Positions 8,545 to 17,603 of a stretch of DNA of 64,000 nucleotides are shown here, in pieces. Made by a program: the position numbers and the translations under genes. This DNA is from Exiguobacterium sp. GTDB taxonomy: Bacteria > Bacillota > Bacilli > Exiguobacteriales > Exiguobacteriaceae. Location: NCBI RefSeq assembly GCF_020832205.1, contig NZ_JAFIFD010000030.1, positions 1 to 64,000 on the forward strand. The letters are read 5' to 3'. The notes beneath the pieces were generated by a model that ran no database searches, was not told the DNA's origin, and worked only from the letters and a program-made list of their open reading frames with translations. The number at the start of each line of letters is the position of its first letter. Within the stretch, counting starts at the first letter, position 1.

Positions 8545-9753
8545 TTAAGCGAAGCGTTTCGCGCCTTCTTCAAGCACTGCCGCTTTGTCCGTCTGCTCCC
8601 AAGGGAGTTCAACGTCCGTACGACCGAAGTGGCCGTAAGCTGCTGTCTGCTTGTAGATCGGGCGACGAAGGTCGAGCATCTTGATGATGCCGGCCGGACG
8701 GAGGTCGAAGTTCTCACGGATGAGTTCAACGAGCTCTGTCTCGCTCAATTTGCCAGTGCCGAACGTGTCGACCGCGATCGATACCGGGTGAGCGACACCG
8801 ATTGCGTACGCGAGTTGTACTTCCGCTTTGTCAGCAAGGCCTGCTGCGACGAGGTTTTTCGCCACGTAACGAGCCGCGTATGCTGCTGAACGGTCAACTT
8901 TTGTAGGATCTTTCCCTGAGAACGCACCGCCGCCGTGACGAGCGTAGCCGCCGTACGTATCAACGATGATTTTACGTCCTGTGAGACCTGCATCACCTTG
9001 TGGCCCACCGATTACGAAACGGCCAGTCGGGTTGATGAAGTATTTTGTGTCTGCATCGATCAATTCAGTCGGGATGACTGCGTCGATGACGTGTTTCTTA
9101 AGATCCGCTTGAATTTGCTCGAGCGTGATCTCTTCAGCGTGTTGTGTCGAGATGACGATCGTGTCGATGCGGACCGGGTTGTTGTCTTGATCGTATTCGA
9201 CTGTCACTTGCGTCTTCCCATCCGGGCGAAGGTAAGCGAGCGTACCGTTCTTGCGGACTTCCGCCAAACGGCGTGACAATTTGTGTGCGAGCGAGATCGG
9301 GAGCGGCATGAGTTCCGGTGTCTCTTTCGTCGCATAACCGAACATGAGACCTTGGTCTCCGGCACCGATTGCGTCGAGCTCTTCTTCAGTCATCTGACCT
9401 TCACGTGCTTCGAGTGCTTGGTCGACACCTTGGGCGATATCGACTGATTGCTCATCGATCGAAGTGAGGACAGCACATGTCTCTGCGTCGAAACCGTATT
9501 TCGCACGTGTGTAGCCAATCTCACGAACTGTTTCACGAACAACTTTCGGGATATCCACGTAAGTTGATGTTGTGATTTCACCTGCTACAAGCACGAGACC
9601 TGTCGTGACAGATGTCTCAGCCGCAACGCGGGCGTTTGGATCTTCAGCTAAAATCGCGTCCAAAATCGCATCTGAGATTTGGTCACAAATTTTATCCGGA
9701 TGTCCTTCCGTGACGGACTCCGAAGTGAAAAGACGACGGTTTAAGTTTGCCAT
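8545..9753 (-). CDS. metK: S-adenosylmethionine synthase
   Basis: Makes SAM from methionine and ATP, releasing phosphate and pyrophosphate; cytoplasmic tetramer. 402 aa, the family length. Signature motifs are present: EGHPDK near the N-terminus, GAGDQG (130-135, ATP binding) and GGGAFSGKD (274-282, P-loop-like). Start ATG is nine bases after AGGAGG. A SAM-I riboswitch in the leader gives feedback by its own product. Back-to-back arrangement with pckA is the same as in B. subtilis. Confidence 0.98.
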   Translation of the reverse strand: MANLNRRLFTSESVTEGHPDKICDQISDAILDAILAEDPNARVAAETSVTTGLVLVAGEITTSTYVDIPKVVRETVREIGYTRAKYGFDAETCAVLTSIDEQSVDIAQGVDQALEAREGQMTEEELDAIGAGDQGLMFGYATKETPELMPLPISLAHKLSRRLAEVRKNGTLAYLRPDGKTQVTVEYDQDNNPVRIDTIVISTQHAEEITLEQIQADLKKHVIDAVIPTELIDADTKYFINPTGRFVIGGPQGDAGLTGRKIIVDTYGGYARHGGGAFSGKDPTKVDRSAAYAARYVAKNLVAAGLADKAEVQLAYAIGVAHPVSIAVDTFGTGKLSETELVELIRENFDLRPAGIIKMLDLRRPIYKQTAAYGHFGRTDVELPWEQTDKAAVLEEGAKRFA

Positions 9754-9829
9754 TTCGAAAAACCTCCTATAATAAGGGTGATGTGTGGACGGTACTCGTT
9801 CCCCTTACGCGTTGCTTTGGGACGGTAAT

Positions 9830-10003
9830 GAAAAAAACCTCTCGCCACGTTCAATGGGAAAGGTTGAATCGTTCTTCCTTACCCTCTTATCGTTCGAAGC
9901 TTACGCTTCGCTTCAGGATAGCACCTTTTCCGAAAAACTTTGACAAATCGGACGGTTGCTGGGCTTCGTAGGGCCTTGTTCCCTCCACCGCTCAGAATAA
10001 GAG
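9830..10003 (-). ncRNA. SAM-I (S-box) riboswitch
   Basis: On the minus strand the conserved core reads CTCTTAT...GGTGGAGGGA...GGCCC...GAAGCCC-GCAACC, closed by a P1 3' strand GATAAGAG (9884-9891). A terminator (AACCT...AGGTT stem, 9831-9866, then seven T) lies between the aptamer and metK. Known mechanism: SAM binding sequesters the anti-antiterminator and ends transcription. Confidence 0.95.
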
Positions 10004-10020
10004 TATCCGTTACGAAGACC

Positions 10021-10049
10021 ATCATATAAATGCCGTACCGTTCTGTCAA
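10021..10049 (-). promoter_or_regulatory. metK promoter
   Basis: Minus strand TTGACA (10044-10049), 17-nt spacer, TATGAT (10021-10026); start predicted just upstream of the S-box. Confidence 0.8.
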
Positions 10050-10096
10050 GCGTATCGACCGAATTCGTAAAACTTTTCACGAACTCGCTAATAGTT

Positions 10097-10118
10097 ATGT
10101 TTGTGAAATAACAAACAT
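10097..10118. repeat. Inverted repeat between metK and pckA
   Basis: ATGTTTGT-GAAATA-ACAAACAT, eight-base perfect arms followed by seven T on the plus strand. It could be an operator or a minor terminator; AT-rich and not assigned. Confidence 0.4.
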
Positions 10119-10137
10119 TTTTTTGTCCGTTTCCGTT

Positions 10138-10243
10138 TTTGTACTATGACCTGGTACAGAATATGTTAGAATGACAGTGTAAGAAAGCGCTTACTTTACA
10201 GAATGAATTAACTCTTGTTTTTGATTAGTGTGTCACATATAAT
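10138..10243 (+). promoter_or_regulatory. pckA promoter region with cre
   Basis: Two SigA-type candidates: TTGTAC-N17-TATGTT (about 10138-10166) and TTGTTT-N17-TATAAT (10215-10220, 10238-10243). A palindromic cre-like site GAAAGCGCTTAC (about 10183-10194) lies just downstream of the first and upstream of the second, consistent with CcpA control of gluconeogenic pckA. A stem TTGATTAGT (10221-10229) / ACTAATCAA (10255-10263) overlaps the second promoter. Confidence 0.55.
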
Positions 10244-10319
10244 AAAAACGTCATACTAATCAATCGCGGAAGTATGCGGATTTCATCCACATCTATTTAG
10301 GGGAAAGGTGGGATTCGGG

Positions 10320-11891
10320 ATGGCGACAACGCTCCTGAAAATCGAAGAATTAATTAACGGTACCGATGTATTGCGGAACTTGACGGTTCCGCAACTGGTG
10401 GAAGAGGCCATTCGCAACGGGGAAGGTGTACTGACGAAAGACGGGGCTTTATCAGTCAGTACCGGCAAATTCACAGGACGGTCACCAAAGGACAAATTCG
10501 TCGTGAAAGATGAAGTCAGCAACAACTTGGTCGACTGGGGTCCAGTCAACCAACCGATCGCCGAAGAAAAGTTTTCGGCACTGCTCGACAAAGTGCTCAC
10601 CCACCTCGAGACGAAAGACAAACTTTACTACCTCGAGGCGTCAGCCGGGGCTGACGAACATTACACGTTACCGGTACGGGCCATCACTGAATACGCATGG
10701 CACAACTTGTTCGCCAAGCAGTTGTTCTTGCGGGAATGGCCGACTGCTGGCGCCTTCGACCCGTTCACGGTCATCTACGCGCCGAGCTATAAGGCCGACC
10801 CGGCTGTCGACGGGACGAACTCTGAGACGTTCATCCTCGTCTCGTTCGCCAAACGCACGATTCTGATCGGGGGAACAGAATACGGCGGCGAAATTAAAAA
10901 ATCGATTTTCTCGGTTATGAACTTCCTGTTGCCTGAGCAAAACGTCCTCTCGATGCATTGCTCGGCGAACGTCAATGACGCAAACGAGACCGCGCTCTTC
11001 TTCGGCCTGTCAGGGACCGGCAAGACGACGCTGTCAGCTGACACGGAACGCCACCTCATCGGGGACGACGAGCACGGCTGGTCACCGGACGGCATCTTCA
11101 ACATCGAGGGCGGCTGCTACGCGAAGACGATCAACTTGTCGCGCGAGAACGAACCGCAAATCTATGATGCGATCCGCTTCGGGTCACTCATCGAAAACGT
11201 CGTGTTGAACGATGACCGGTCACCGGACTATAAAAACATCTCATTGACAGAGAACACGCGAGCGGCTTATCCGATCAACTATATCGATAACGCCATGCTC
11301 CCATCGCGAGCCGGTCATCCGAACACGATCGTCTTCTTGACGGCCGATGCTTACGGGGTGTTGCCTCCAATCAGCAAGTTGACGAAAGAACAGGCGATGT
11401 ATCACTTCCTCTCTGGTTATACGTCGAAATTGGCCGGTACCGAGCGCGGTGTCACCGAGCCGCAAGCGACGTTCTCGACTTGCTTCGGCTCACCGTTCTT
11501 GCCGCTCGCACCGGAGCGCTACGCTGACATGCTCGGCAAGTTGATCGAGAAACATGATGTCGACGTCTATCTCGTCAACACGGGCTGGACGGGTGGCGCG
11601 TACGGAGAAGGATCACGCATGAAACTTCCTTATACTCGGGCGATGGTGAATGCGGCCGTCAACGGCGAACTTCGTGACGTCGAGACGATGCGGCACGACA
11701 TCTTCAACGTGGAAATCCCGCTCGATATCCCAGGCGTACCAAAAGACGTGCTCAACCCACGCGAGACGTGGAAAGACGGCGAACGTTACGATGCCGAGGC
11801 AAAAGCACTCGCTCGTAAATTCCAAGACAACTTCAAGCGATTCACAAAAGCGAGTGAGTCGGTCGTCGCGGCCGGCCCGATCGTCTTCTAA
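10320..11891 (+). CDS. pckA: Phosphoenolpyruvate carboxykinase (ATP)
   Basis: Converts oxaloacetate and ATP to PEP, CO2 and ADP, the first committed gluconeogenic step. 523 aa, the family length. Visible are TGRSPKDKF (52-60), the metal/substrate region with MHCSANV (212-218), the kinase-1a P-loop [11 protein letters not shown] (229-239) and the acidic kinase-2 segment LIGDDEHGW (247-255). I start at the ATG at 10320 with AAAGGTGG upstream; an in-frame GTG at 10308 overlaps that RBS. Control region: cre plus two promoter candidates. Closed by a bidirectional terminator. Confidence 0.97.
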   Translation: MATTLLKIEELINGTDVLRNLTVPQLVEEAIRNGEGVLTKDGALSVSTGKFTGRSPKDKFVVKDEVSNNLVDWGPVNQPIAEEKFSALLDKVLTHLETKDKLYYLEASAGADEHYTLPVRAITEYAWHNLFAKQLFLREWPTAGAFDPFTVIYAPSYKADPAVDGTNSETFILVSFAKRTILIGGTEYGGEIKKSIFSVMNFLLPEQNVLSMHCSANVNDANETALFFGLSGTGKTTLSADTERHLIGDDEHGWSPDGIFNIEGGCYAKTINLSRENEPQIYDAIRFGSLIENVVLNDDRSPDYKNISLTENTRAAYPINYIDNAMLPSRAGHPNTIVFLTADAYGVLPPISKLTKEQAMYHFLSGYTSKLAGTERGVTEPQATFSTCFGSPFLPLAPERYADMLGKLIEKHDVDVYLVNTGWTGGAYGEGSRMKLPYTRAMVNAAVNGELRDVETMRHDIFNVEIPLDIPGVPKDVLNPRETWKDGERYDAEAKALARKFQDNFKRFTKASESVVAAGPIVF

Positions 11892-11895
11892 CCAC

Positions 11896-11934
11896 AAAAT
11901 GACTAGTGCCCCGAGCGGCACTAGTCATTTTTTG
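11896..11934. terminator. Bidirectional terminator, pckA / ytmA-like
   Basis: AAAATGACTAGTGCC-CGAGC-GGCACTAGTCATTTTTT, perfect long stem; it overlaps the stop codon of the converging hydrolase gene. Confidence 0.85.
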
Positions 11935-12682
11935 TCGTCTTCTCGAGCATCCAATCCATCGCCCGTTCCGTCGTCTCCCACTTCTTCCAAAATGGCAGTT
12001 GGTGGGCATACGGCACGACCCACAGTTCGGCTTGATCCCCGAGCTTCTCGGCGACTGCCGTCGCGTGACGCAGCCGCACTTGCTCATCGTCGGTGCCGTG
12101 AATGAGCAGCGTCGGTGCTTGCCATTCCTTAAACAGTGGTGACCGCTCGACATACGCCTCTTTAGCCGTCTCCGGATCTCCCCCGGTCATGCGGCGAAGC
12201 ATCTTTCGCATCGTCCGTTGCTCCTCATACGTCCATGCCAGATTTGTCACACCCGCCCATGAGGTGACCGAAGCGAGCGGGCGCGCTGCGGCCAAGGAGA
12301 GCGCCATCATGCCGCCACGTGAGAAACCGAGCGCGTGGATCGTCGGGCATGTATCGTTGACCCGGTCGTACAATGACAACACGTCTTCTAAATCGTCTCC
12401 TCCAAAATCTTCTTTCCCACTGCCGCCGTGGTTGCCGCGATAGACCGGCGCGACGACGTGGAAGCCGCGGGCGGCGAATTGCATCAAGCGAGGAAGCCGG
12501 ACGTCACCGATTCGGCCCGTCCCGCCGCGCAAATAGAAGAGGACTTGTCCGTTCGGACGTTTCGGCGTGATCGTATACGCGACGACATCCTCGCCGTCGC
12601 GCGTCTCGTACCATCCACGATGGACCGGGTATCCAGCGTAAGGCGGGAGCACCTCGACCCGGTCAAACCATTTTTTGGGCAT
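11921..12682 (-). CDS. Prolyl-oligopeptidase-like alpha/beta hydrolase (YtmA-like)
   Basis: 253 aa. Alpha/beta-hydrolase of the peptidase S9 type, without the beta-propeller. Nucleophile elbow GFSRGG (near residue 119), catalytic acid in HGTDDEQV (near 197) and histidine in PYAHQLP (near 228) give a complete triad; VAPVYRGNHGGSG is the oxyanion/loop region usual in this group. B. subtilis has a hydrolase gene (ytmA) in the same place beside pckA and ytkD. The substrate is unknown. Its start overlaps the 3' end of rppH by 20 nt, so the two are probably co-translated. Confidence 0.8.
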   Translation of the reverse strand: MPKKWFDRVEVLPPYAGYPVHRGWYETRDGEDVVAYTITPKRPNGQVLFYLRGGTGRIGDVRLPRLMQFAARGFHVVAPVYRGNHGGSGKEDFGGDDLEDVLSLYDRVNDTCPTIHALGFSRGGMMALSLAAARPLASVTSWAGVTNLAWTYEEQRTMRKMLRRMTGGDPETAKEAYVERSPLFKEWQAPTLLIHGTDDEQVRLRHATAVAEKLGDQAELWVVPYAHQLPFWKKWETTERAMDWMLEKTTKND

Positions 12683-13136
12683 GGAGCACCTTCATCGTTT
12701 CCGGGAGCACCCGGTCTTTCATCATGAAGCTGTATTGGTGATTGCGGAGCAAATTTTTCGGCAACTCATCGAGAAGAACGGCGCCGTCCGTCTCTTCGAT
12801 GGCCGGATGATCCTCGAACCGTTCGATGACGGCGAAGTAGATGTTTTTAATGACCGTGTCCCCTCGTCCGAGCACCCGGTATTGCCCGAGATAATGGAGC
12901 GACTCGACGATGCCCCCGGTCTCTTCGAACACTTCGCGGATTGCCGCGTCATCTTCATGCTCCCCAGGCTCCACTTTTCCCCCAGGAAATTCGAGACCTC
13001 GCTGTTTATGTTTCGTCAAAACCCATTTGTCGCCGTAACGGGCGACGACCCAGACGTGGAGCGGCTTATCTGAGAACGGATAGTGGGTGAAGCTCAACTC
13101 GACTTGATTATGATAGTAGTCCGTGAATGTCAACAT
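12663..13136 (-). CDS. rppH: Nudix hydrolase RppH/YtkD
   Basis: 157 aa, close in length and sequence to B. subtilis YtkD (for example FTDYYHNQVELSF at the N-terminus and FMMKDRVLP near the C-terminus). The Nudix box is GGKVEPGEHEDDAAIREVFEETG (about residues 52-74) with the metal-binding REVxEE glutamates intact. The B. subtilis enzyme removes 5' pyrophosphate from mRNA, triggering RNase J decay, and also acts on oxidised dNTPs. RBS AAAGGG at seven bases. Upstream gene of a two-gene unit with the YtmA-like hydrolase; pckA-ytmA-ytkD order is conserved with B. subtilis. Confidence 0.9.
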   Translation of the reverse strand: MLTFTDYYHNQVELSFTHYPFSDKPLHVWVVARYGDKWVLTKHKQRGLEFPGGKVEPGEHEDDAAIREVFEETGGIVESLHYLGQYRVLGRGDTVIKNIYFAVIERFEDHPAIEETDGAVLLDELPKNLLRNHQYSFMMKDRVLPETMKVLHAQKMV

Positions 13137-13199
13137 AGTCCATCCCTTTCTTTCCCGTGTCTACTCTCACTTTACCTTGTCTCACCCTAGTTTCAAACA

Positions 13200-13227
13200 A
13201 AAAAATCGGTCCACCGAGGTGGACCGA
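13200..13227 (-). terminator. pgi terminator
   Basis: Minus strand TCGGTCCACC-TC-GGTGGACCGA followed by TTTTTTTG. Confidence 0.85.
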
Positions 13228-13237
13228 CTTGGATTCG

Positions 13238-14587
13238 TTACTTCAAACGCTTTTCAAGCTCTGCTTTTTGCTCTTCATAGCCCGGTTTTCCGAGAAGCGC
13301 GAACATGTTCGCTTTGTATGCTTCAACACCCGGCTGGTTGAACGGGTTCACCCCGAGGATGTAACCGCTCATCGCACATGCCTTCTCGAAGAAGTAGAAC
13401 ATGTAGCCGAGGTGGTACGGCGTCATCTCCGGCAATTCGACGACGAGGTTCGGAACGTTTCCGTCCGTGTGGGCGAGGAGTGTTCCTTCTGCCGCCTTGT
13501 CGTTGACGAATTGGATTGTCTCGCCGGCAAGGAAGTTCAAACCGTCAAGGTCTTGCGCGTCTTCCGGTACGTTCATCGTGTGGCGGACGTTCGTGACACG
13601 AATGACCGTTTCGAACAAGTCACGGCGTCCTTCTTGGATGTATTGTCCCATCGAGTGCAGGTCTGTCGAGAAGTCGACCGCCGCCGGGAAAATCCCTTTG
13701 TTGTCTTTTCCTTCTGACTCGCCGTAAAGTTGTTTCCACCATTCCGAGACGTAATGGAGAGCCGGCTCATAGTTGACGAGAAGCTCAATCGACTTCCCTT
13801 TCGCGTACATGGCGTTACGGACGACCGCATATTGATACGCTTCGTTCTCGCTTAGCTCAGGTGAGCTGTATGCATTCTCTGCGTCGCGCGCACCTTCCAT
13901 GAGGGCGTCGATGTCGATGCCGGCAGCGGCGATCGGAAGCAGTCCGACTGGCGTAAGGACCGAGAAACGGCCGCCGACGTCATCCGGAATGACGAACGTC
14001 TCGTAGCCTTCAGCGTCAGCGAGCGTCTTGAGCGCTCCGCGAGCCCGGTCTGTCGTCGCATAAATGCGGTCACGGGCGCCGTCTTGACCATACTTCTCTT
14101 CCATGAACTGTTTCAACACACGGAAAGCGATGGCCGGTTCAGTCGTCGTCCCTGATTTCGAGATGACGTTGACCGAGACGTCTTTGTCTTTCAAGACGTG
14201 AAGCAACTCTGTCATGTAAGTTGACGAGATGTTATGTCCGGCAAAGAACACTTGCGGCGCTTGGCGCTCTTCTTTTGACAACACGTTAAAGAACGAGTGT
14301 TGAAGCATCTCAATCGCCGCGCGGGCACCGAGATAAGAACCGCCGATTCCGACGACGACGAGAACGTCCGAGTTGTCACGGATCCGTTTCGCTGCCGCTT
14401 TGATGCGGGCGAACTCGTCCGTATCGAAGTTCGTTGGAAGGTCGACCCAGCCTAGAAAATCACTGCCCGCCCCACTGCGGTCGTGGATGACCGAGTGAAG
14501 TGCTTTTACCGTTTCTTGCATTTGATCGATCTCATGTTCCCCGACGAAAGACAGGGCGTTAGAATAATCGAAACGTACAGTTGACAT
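13238..14587 (-). CDS. pgi: Glucose-6-phosphate isomerase
   Basis: Interconverts glucose-6-phosphate and fructose-6-phosphate in glycolysis and gluconeogenesis. 449 aa, the Firmicute length. Visible are GIGGSYLGA (sugar-phosphate loop), SKSGTTTEP (SIS fold phosphate site), the [11 protein letters not shown] signature and the C-terminal catalytic region with QPGVEAYK. Start ATG at 14587 with AAAGGAGG at normal spacing; 17 extra upstream codons are not family-like. Next to an iron alcohol dehydrogenase, as in B. subtilis (yugL-yugK-yugJ). Confidence 0.97.
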   Translation of the reverse strand: MSTVRFDYSNALSFVGEHEIDQMQETVKALHSVIHDRSGAGSDFLGWVDLPTNFDTDEFARIKAAAKRIRDNSDVLVVVGIGGSYLGARAAIEMLQHSFFNVLSKEERQAPQVFFAGHNISSTYMTELLHVLKDKDVSVNVISKSGTTTEPAIAFRVLKQFMEEKYGQDGARDRIYATTDRARGALKTLADAEGYETFVIPDDVGGRFSVLTPVGLLPIAAAGIDIDALMEGARDAENAYSSPELSENEAYQYAVVRNAMYAKGKSIELLVNYEPALHYVSEWWKQLYGESEGKDNKGIFPAAVDFSTDLHSMGQYIQEGRRDLFETVIRVTNVRHTMNVPEDAQDLDGLNFLAGETIQFVNDKAAEGTLLAHTDGNVPNLVVELPEMTPYHLGYMFYFFEKACAMSGYILGVNPFNQPGVEAYKANMFALLGKPGYEEQKAELEKRLK

Positions 14588-14693
14588 ATCATTTCCTCCT
14601 TTAAATCGCTCATCAAAGAGCCATACATGACTCATCATAAACGGAAACGCCGGATTCGTTCAATCATTATTGCAAAATAGGCATGAAATCGCC

Positions 14694-15857
14694 TTATTTG
14701 CTCAACTCGAGAATCGCCGCCACATCTTCACGCTCAAGCGTGCGGAAACGCCCGAACGACCCGCGCTTCATCGCCGAGTCAAGGATCGCATCAAACGTCG
14801 ACTCGTCAATCTCGTAATCACGCAACGAGCTCGGCGCGCCTAGTTTGTCAAAGAAAGCACGGATCGCTTGAATCGTCCGTTTCGCCGTCTCGAGGTCGCT
14901 CTCCCCTGGCTCGACGTCGAACACTTCTGTCCCGAGGCGGGCGAAGCGTGCCGCATTGTCCTCATCAAGGACGTGTTCCATCCAACGCGGGAACAAGATG
15001 GCGAGACCGCCGGCATGGGGAATATCGTGGACGGCCGAGACGGCGTGCTCGATATTGTGAGACGCCCAGTCCCCTGATGCGCCCATTTGCAAGACGCCGT
15101 TCAAGGCAATCGTGCCAGCGAACAAGATGATGGCGCGCAAATCAACGTTTTCTAAATCGTCGACAAGTTTAGGCGCCGACTCGACGACCGCCTTTAAGAC
15201 GCCTTCGGTCATGCGTTCTTGGACCGGTGCATGGTTCGGGTGGAAGTATTGTTCGAAGCAATGGCTCATCATGTCGACGATGCCGTAAATCGTTTGGTCT
15301 TTCGGGACCGACACGGTGTAGCGCGGGTCGAGGATCGAGAACGTCGGATAGACGAGCGGATGGCCCCAGCCATACTTCTCTTGTGTCTCCCAGTTCGTGA
15401 TGACCGAGCCCGAGTTCATCTCAGAACCGGTCGCCGCGAGCGTGAGCACCGTTCCGAACGGTACTGCTTCCGCCGGGATGTGGTCGCGAAGGACGATATC
15501 CCAAGCGTCGCCTTCATATGGGATGGCCGCCGAGATGAGTTTTGTACAGTCGATGACCGATCCGCCGCCGACTGCGAGCAAGGCGTCGACGCTTTCTTCG
15601 CGCGCTTGTTTGACAGCACGACGTACCGTCTCGATGCGCGGGTTCGGCTCGACGCCAGAGAAGTCGACGAAATCGATGCCGGCTTTGTTTAACTCGGCGA
15701 CGACTTCTTCATACGTCCCGTTCTTTTTGATGCTCCCGCCTCCATAGACGAGCATCACTTTCTTCGCGTCGAGCGCTGTGAGCTCACCGGCGAGCTTTTC
15801 GATTTGATGTGTCCCGAAAATCAATTTTGTCGGGTTTTTGTATTCAAAGTTGTGCAT
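14694..15857 (-). CDS. Iron-containing alcohol dehydrogenase (YugJ/BdhA-like)
   Basis: 387 aa, group III Fe-ADH. The NAD(P)-binding GGGS motifs ([10 protein letters not shown] near residue 40, AVGGGSVID near 96) and metal ligands are present: D in DMMSHCFEQ (D-x3-H region near 195), then H near 268 ([11 protein letters not shown]) and H near 282 (DIPHAGG). B. subtilis carries two such genes (yugJ, yugK; annotated as NADH-dependent butanol dehydrogenases) next to pgi; only one is here. Likely reduces short aldehydes during fermentation. RBS GAGGAGG, ATG start. Confidence 0.92.
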   Translation of the reverse strand: MHNFEYKNPTKLIFGTHQIEKLAGELTALDAKKVMLVYGGGSIKKNGTYEEVVAELNKAGIDFVDFSGVEPNPRIETVRRAVKQAREESVDALLAVGGGSVIDCTKLISAAIPYEGDAWDIVLRDHIPAEAVPFGTVLTLAATGSEMNSGSVITNWETQEKYGWGHPLVYPTFSILDPRYTVSVPKDQTIYGIVDMMSHCFEQYFHPNHAPVQERMTEGVLKAVVESAPKLVDDLENVDLRAIILFAGTIALNGVLQMGASGDWASHNIEHAVSAVHDIPHAGGLAILFPRWMEHVLDEDNAARFARLGTEVFDVEPGESDLETAKRTIQAIRAFFDKLGAPSSLRDYEIDESTFDAILDSAMKRGSFGRFRTLEREDVAAILELSK

Positions 15858-15925
15858 GATTCATCCTCCTCACGAAAATATGTAACACCTACACTATATA
15901 CCCTGTTTTTCTGGAATGAAAAGCA

Positions 15926-16924
15926 TCATGCCTCCCCGTAGATGCGATCGATGATTGTATGCAAGATGACGGCTTGTTCCCCCTGCTCAAACTCTGGCTC
16001 TCGCTGACAAGCGTCAAGAAACGTTTGAATTTGGACGGCGTACGGGTCGACATGTTCGAGATGGGCTGGCGTCTGATCGAACAAGGCGCCGTATGCTTCC
16101 GTATGGACGTGGAGGGGGAATAAGGTTGCCCCGCCTTCAGTCCCGCGCAATTCGACACGCATCGTGTCTCTCGGCCCGATATTGGCCATGAAGCTCCCAT
16201 CAAATAAGAGCGACGCCCCGTCATCAAACTTCACCATCGCCCGCGCTGTGTCTTCGACAGAAAACGTGTCCGGATCCCATGTCCCCATCAAGCCGACACC
16301 AGGCCGTGTCCCGAGATATTGACCGGTGTGACCGATCACGTCCACCGGTTTCGGATACCCCATCAAGTAAAGCGCCAAATCGAGCATATGGACGCCGTGA
16401 TCTAACAGTGCGCCGCCCCCTTGCAGCTCTTTGTCCGTGAACACACCCCACCCCGGGATGCCGCGGCGCCTTAGCGCGATCGCGGTCGCCGCATAAAGAT
16501 GACCGAGTTCGCCCGCCTCAATCATGCGCTTCAGCAGTTGGGTATCTGACCGGTGGCGGTAATGAAACCCATAATGGAGCGTCCGGTTCGCGGCTTTGGC
16601 TGCTTCTAACATTTCCCCCGCTTCTCGGGCGGAGATGGCGGGCGGCTTCTCACACAGGACGTGACAGCCTGCTTCGAGCGCTGCGATGACATGATCTTTA
16701 TGCAGAGCGTTCGGCGTGCAGACGCTGACCGCGTCGAGCTGTTCGTTCGCCAACAACTCTTTCACCGTTTCGTATACCCGCTCGATCCCGAACTGACGAG
16801 CGGCCGCCTCACCGCGCTCACGTGTCCGGTTCATGACGGCGACGACGTCCGCTCCGGCGGCGATGTATTGCGGGATATGGGCGCTTGTCGCAATCCCGCC
16901 TGTACCGATAATACCTAGGTTCAT
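15926..16924 (-). CDS. Gfo/Idh/MocA family oxidoreductase
   Basis: 332 aa NAD(P)-dependent dehydrogenase of sugar or inositol-like substrates. N-terminal Rossmann fold with GIIGTGGIA (residues 4-12), the family CEKPPA motif (lysine near 95) and the DHGVHMLDLALYL helix (catalytic histidine near 180) in the C-terminal domain. The substrate cannot be inferred; no sugar transporter or regulator lies beside it. RBS AAGGAGGGG before ATG. Same direction as, and downstream of, yugI, whose terminator separates them. Confidence 0.85.
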   Translation of the reverse strand: MNLGIIGTGGIATSAHIPQYIAAGADVVAVMNRTRERGEAAARQFGIERVYETVKELLANEQLDAVSVCTPNALHKDHVIAALEAGCHVLCEKPPAISAREAGEMLEAAKAANRTLHYGFHYRHRSDTQLLKRMIEAGELGHLYAATAIALRRRGIPGWGVFTDKELQGGGALLDHGVHMLDLALYLMGYPKPVDVIGHTGQYLGTRPGVGLMGTWDPDTFSVEDTARAMVKFDDGASLLFDGSFMANIGPRDTMRVELRGTEGGATLFPLHVHTEAYGALFDQTPAHLEHVDPYAVQIQTFLDACQREPEFEQGEQAVILHTIIDRIYGEA

Positions 16925-16980
16925 GTTAACCCCTCCTTTTCTGTACTGTTCGGGAAGGGGTCGCCGATTTCCTGTACAAC

Positions 16981-17010
16981 AAAAAAGACGACCTACGAAT
17001 AGGTCGCCTT
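16981..17010 (-). terminator. yugI terminator
   Basis: Minus strand AAGGCGACCTA-TTCG-TAGGTCGTCTT followed by TTTTG; belongs to the recurring GTCGTCTTTTTTG terminator group seen in this window. Confidence 0.8.
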
Positions 17011-17016
17011 AATCAC

Positions 17017-17409
17017 TTACTTTTTGAAGTTCGTGTTTTTGATCCAGTCTTCGAGCTTGTCCTTGAGGACAGTGAAGCCTGGTGCTTCTTCTTGCTTGAA
17101 GTTAGAAGCTTCGTTGCGGCGTTGACCACCACGGCGAGCTGGCTTAGCAGACTTCTCGCGTTTTGGAGCTTCTTGTGTCGCTTTCATTGAAAGCTTGATT
17201 TTCTTAGAAGCTTCATCAACTTCAAGAATTTTCACTTCAACTTCTTGACCGACTTGAACGTACTCGTTCACGTCTTTCACGTAGTCGTGTGAGATTTCAG
17301 AGATGTGGACAAGACCTTGAGTCTCGTCGTCGAGTGCGACGAACGCACCGAAAGGTTGGATTCCTGTTACTTTACCTTTTAAAACTTGATCTTTTTCGTA
17401 TTTTGCCAT
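17017..17409 (-). CDS. yugI: S1-domain RNA-binding protein YugI (general stress protein 13)
   Basis: 130 aa, the same length as B. subtilis YugI/GSP13. One S1 domain fills residues 1-75 (GKVTGIQPFGAFVAL, GLVHISEIS, VKILEVDEASKKIKLSMK), followed by a basic Lys/Arg/Gln linker and a short C-terminal helix (LEDWIKNTNFKK). S1 proteins of this type bind RNA and often ribosomes. I use the ATG at 17409 with AGGAG eight bases before it rather than the GTG three codons earlier. Lies between metabolic genes as in the B. subtilis yug region. Confidence 0.9.
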   Translation of the reverse strand: MAKYEKDQVLKGKVTGIQPFGAFVALDDETQGLVHISEISHDYVKDVNEYVQVGQEVEVKILEVDEASKKIKLSMKATQEAPKREKSAKPARRGGQRRNEASNFKQEEAPGFTVLKDKLEDWIKNTNFKK

Positions 17410-17519
17410 TACAAACACTCCTATGCTAAATTCATCAACTTACTATAACATACTTTTTTCGATAAAGTGTAGAAATTCCTAAAAAAGATTATTCGAAAAC
17501 ATTTTTACGTTTCAAAGTC

Positions 17520-17601
17520 GAACTTCGGGGTAAATACAAATCAAGCAAGACTTCAAGTATTCCCCCCTGATTCCGCTAGGCTGAGGCCTAGCCCTTTTTT
17601 T
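17520..17601 (+). ncRNA. Candidate small structured RNA ending in an intrinsic terminator
   Basis: In the gap between two minus-strand genes, the plus strand has a hairpin GGGGTAAATAC (17527-17537) / GTATTCCCC (17557-17565), then a strong terminator GCTAGGC-TGAG-GCCTAGC-CC with seven T (17575-17601). No plus-strand gene ends here, and on the minus strand the hairpin has no T tail, so it does not serve the flanking gene. The 5' end and promoter are unclear. Confidence 0.45.
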
Positions 17602-17603
17602 GT

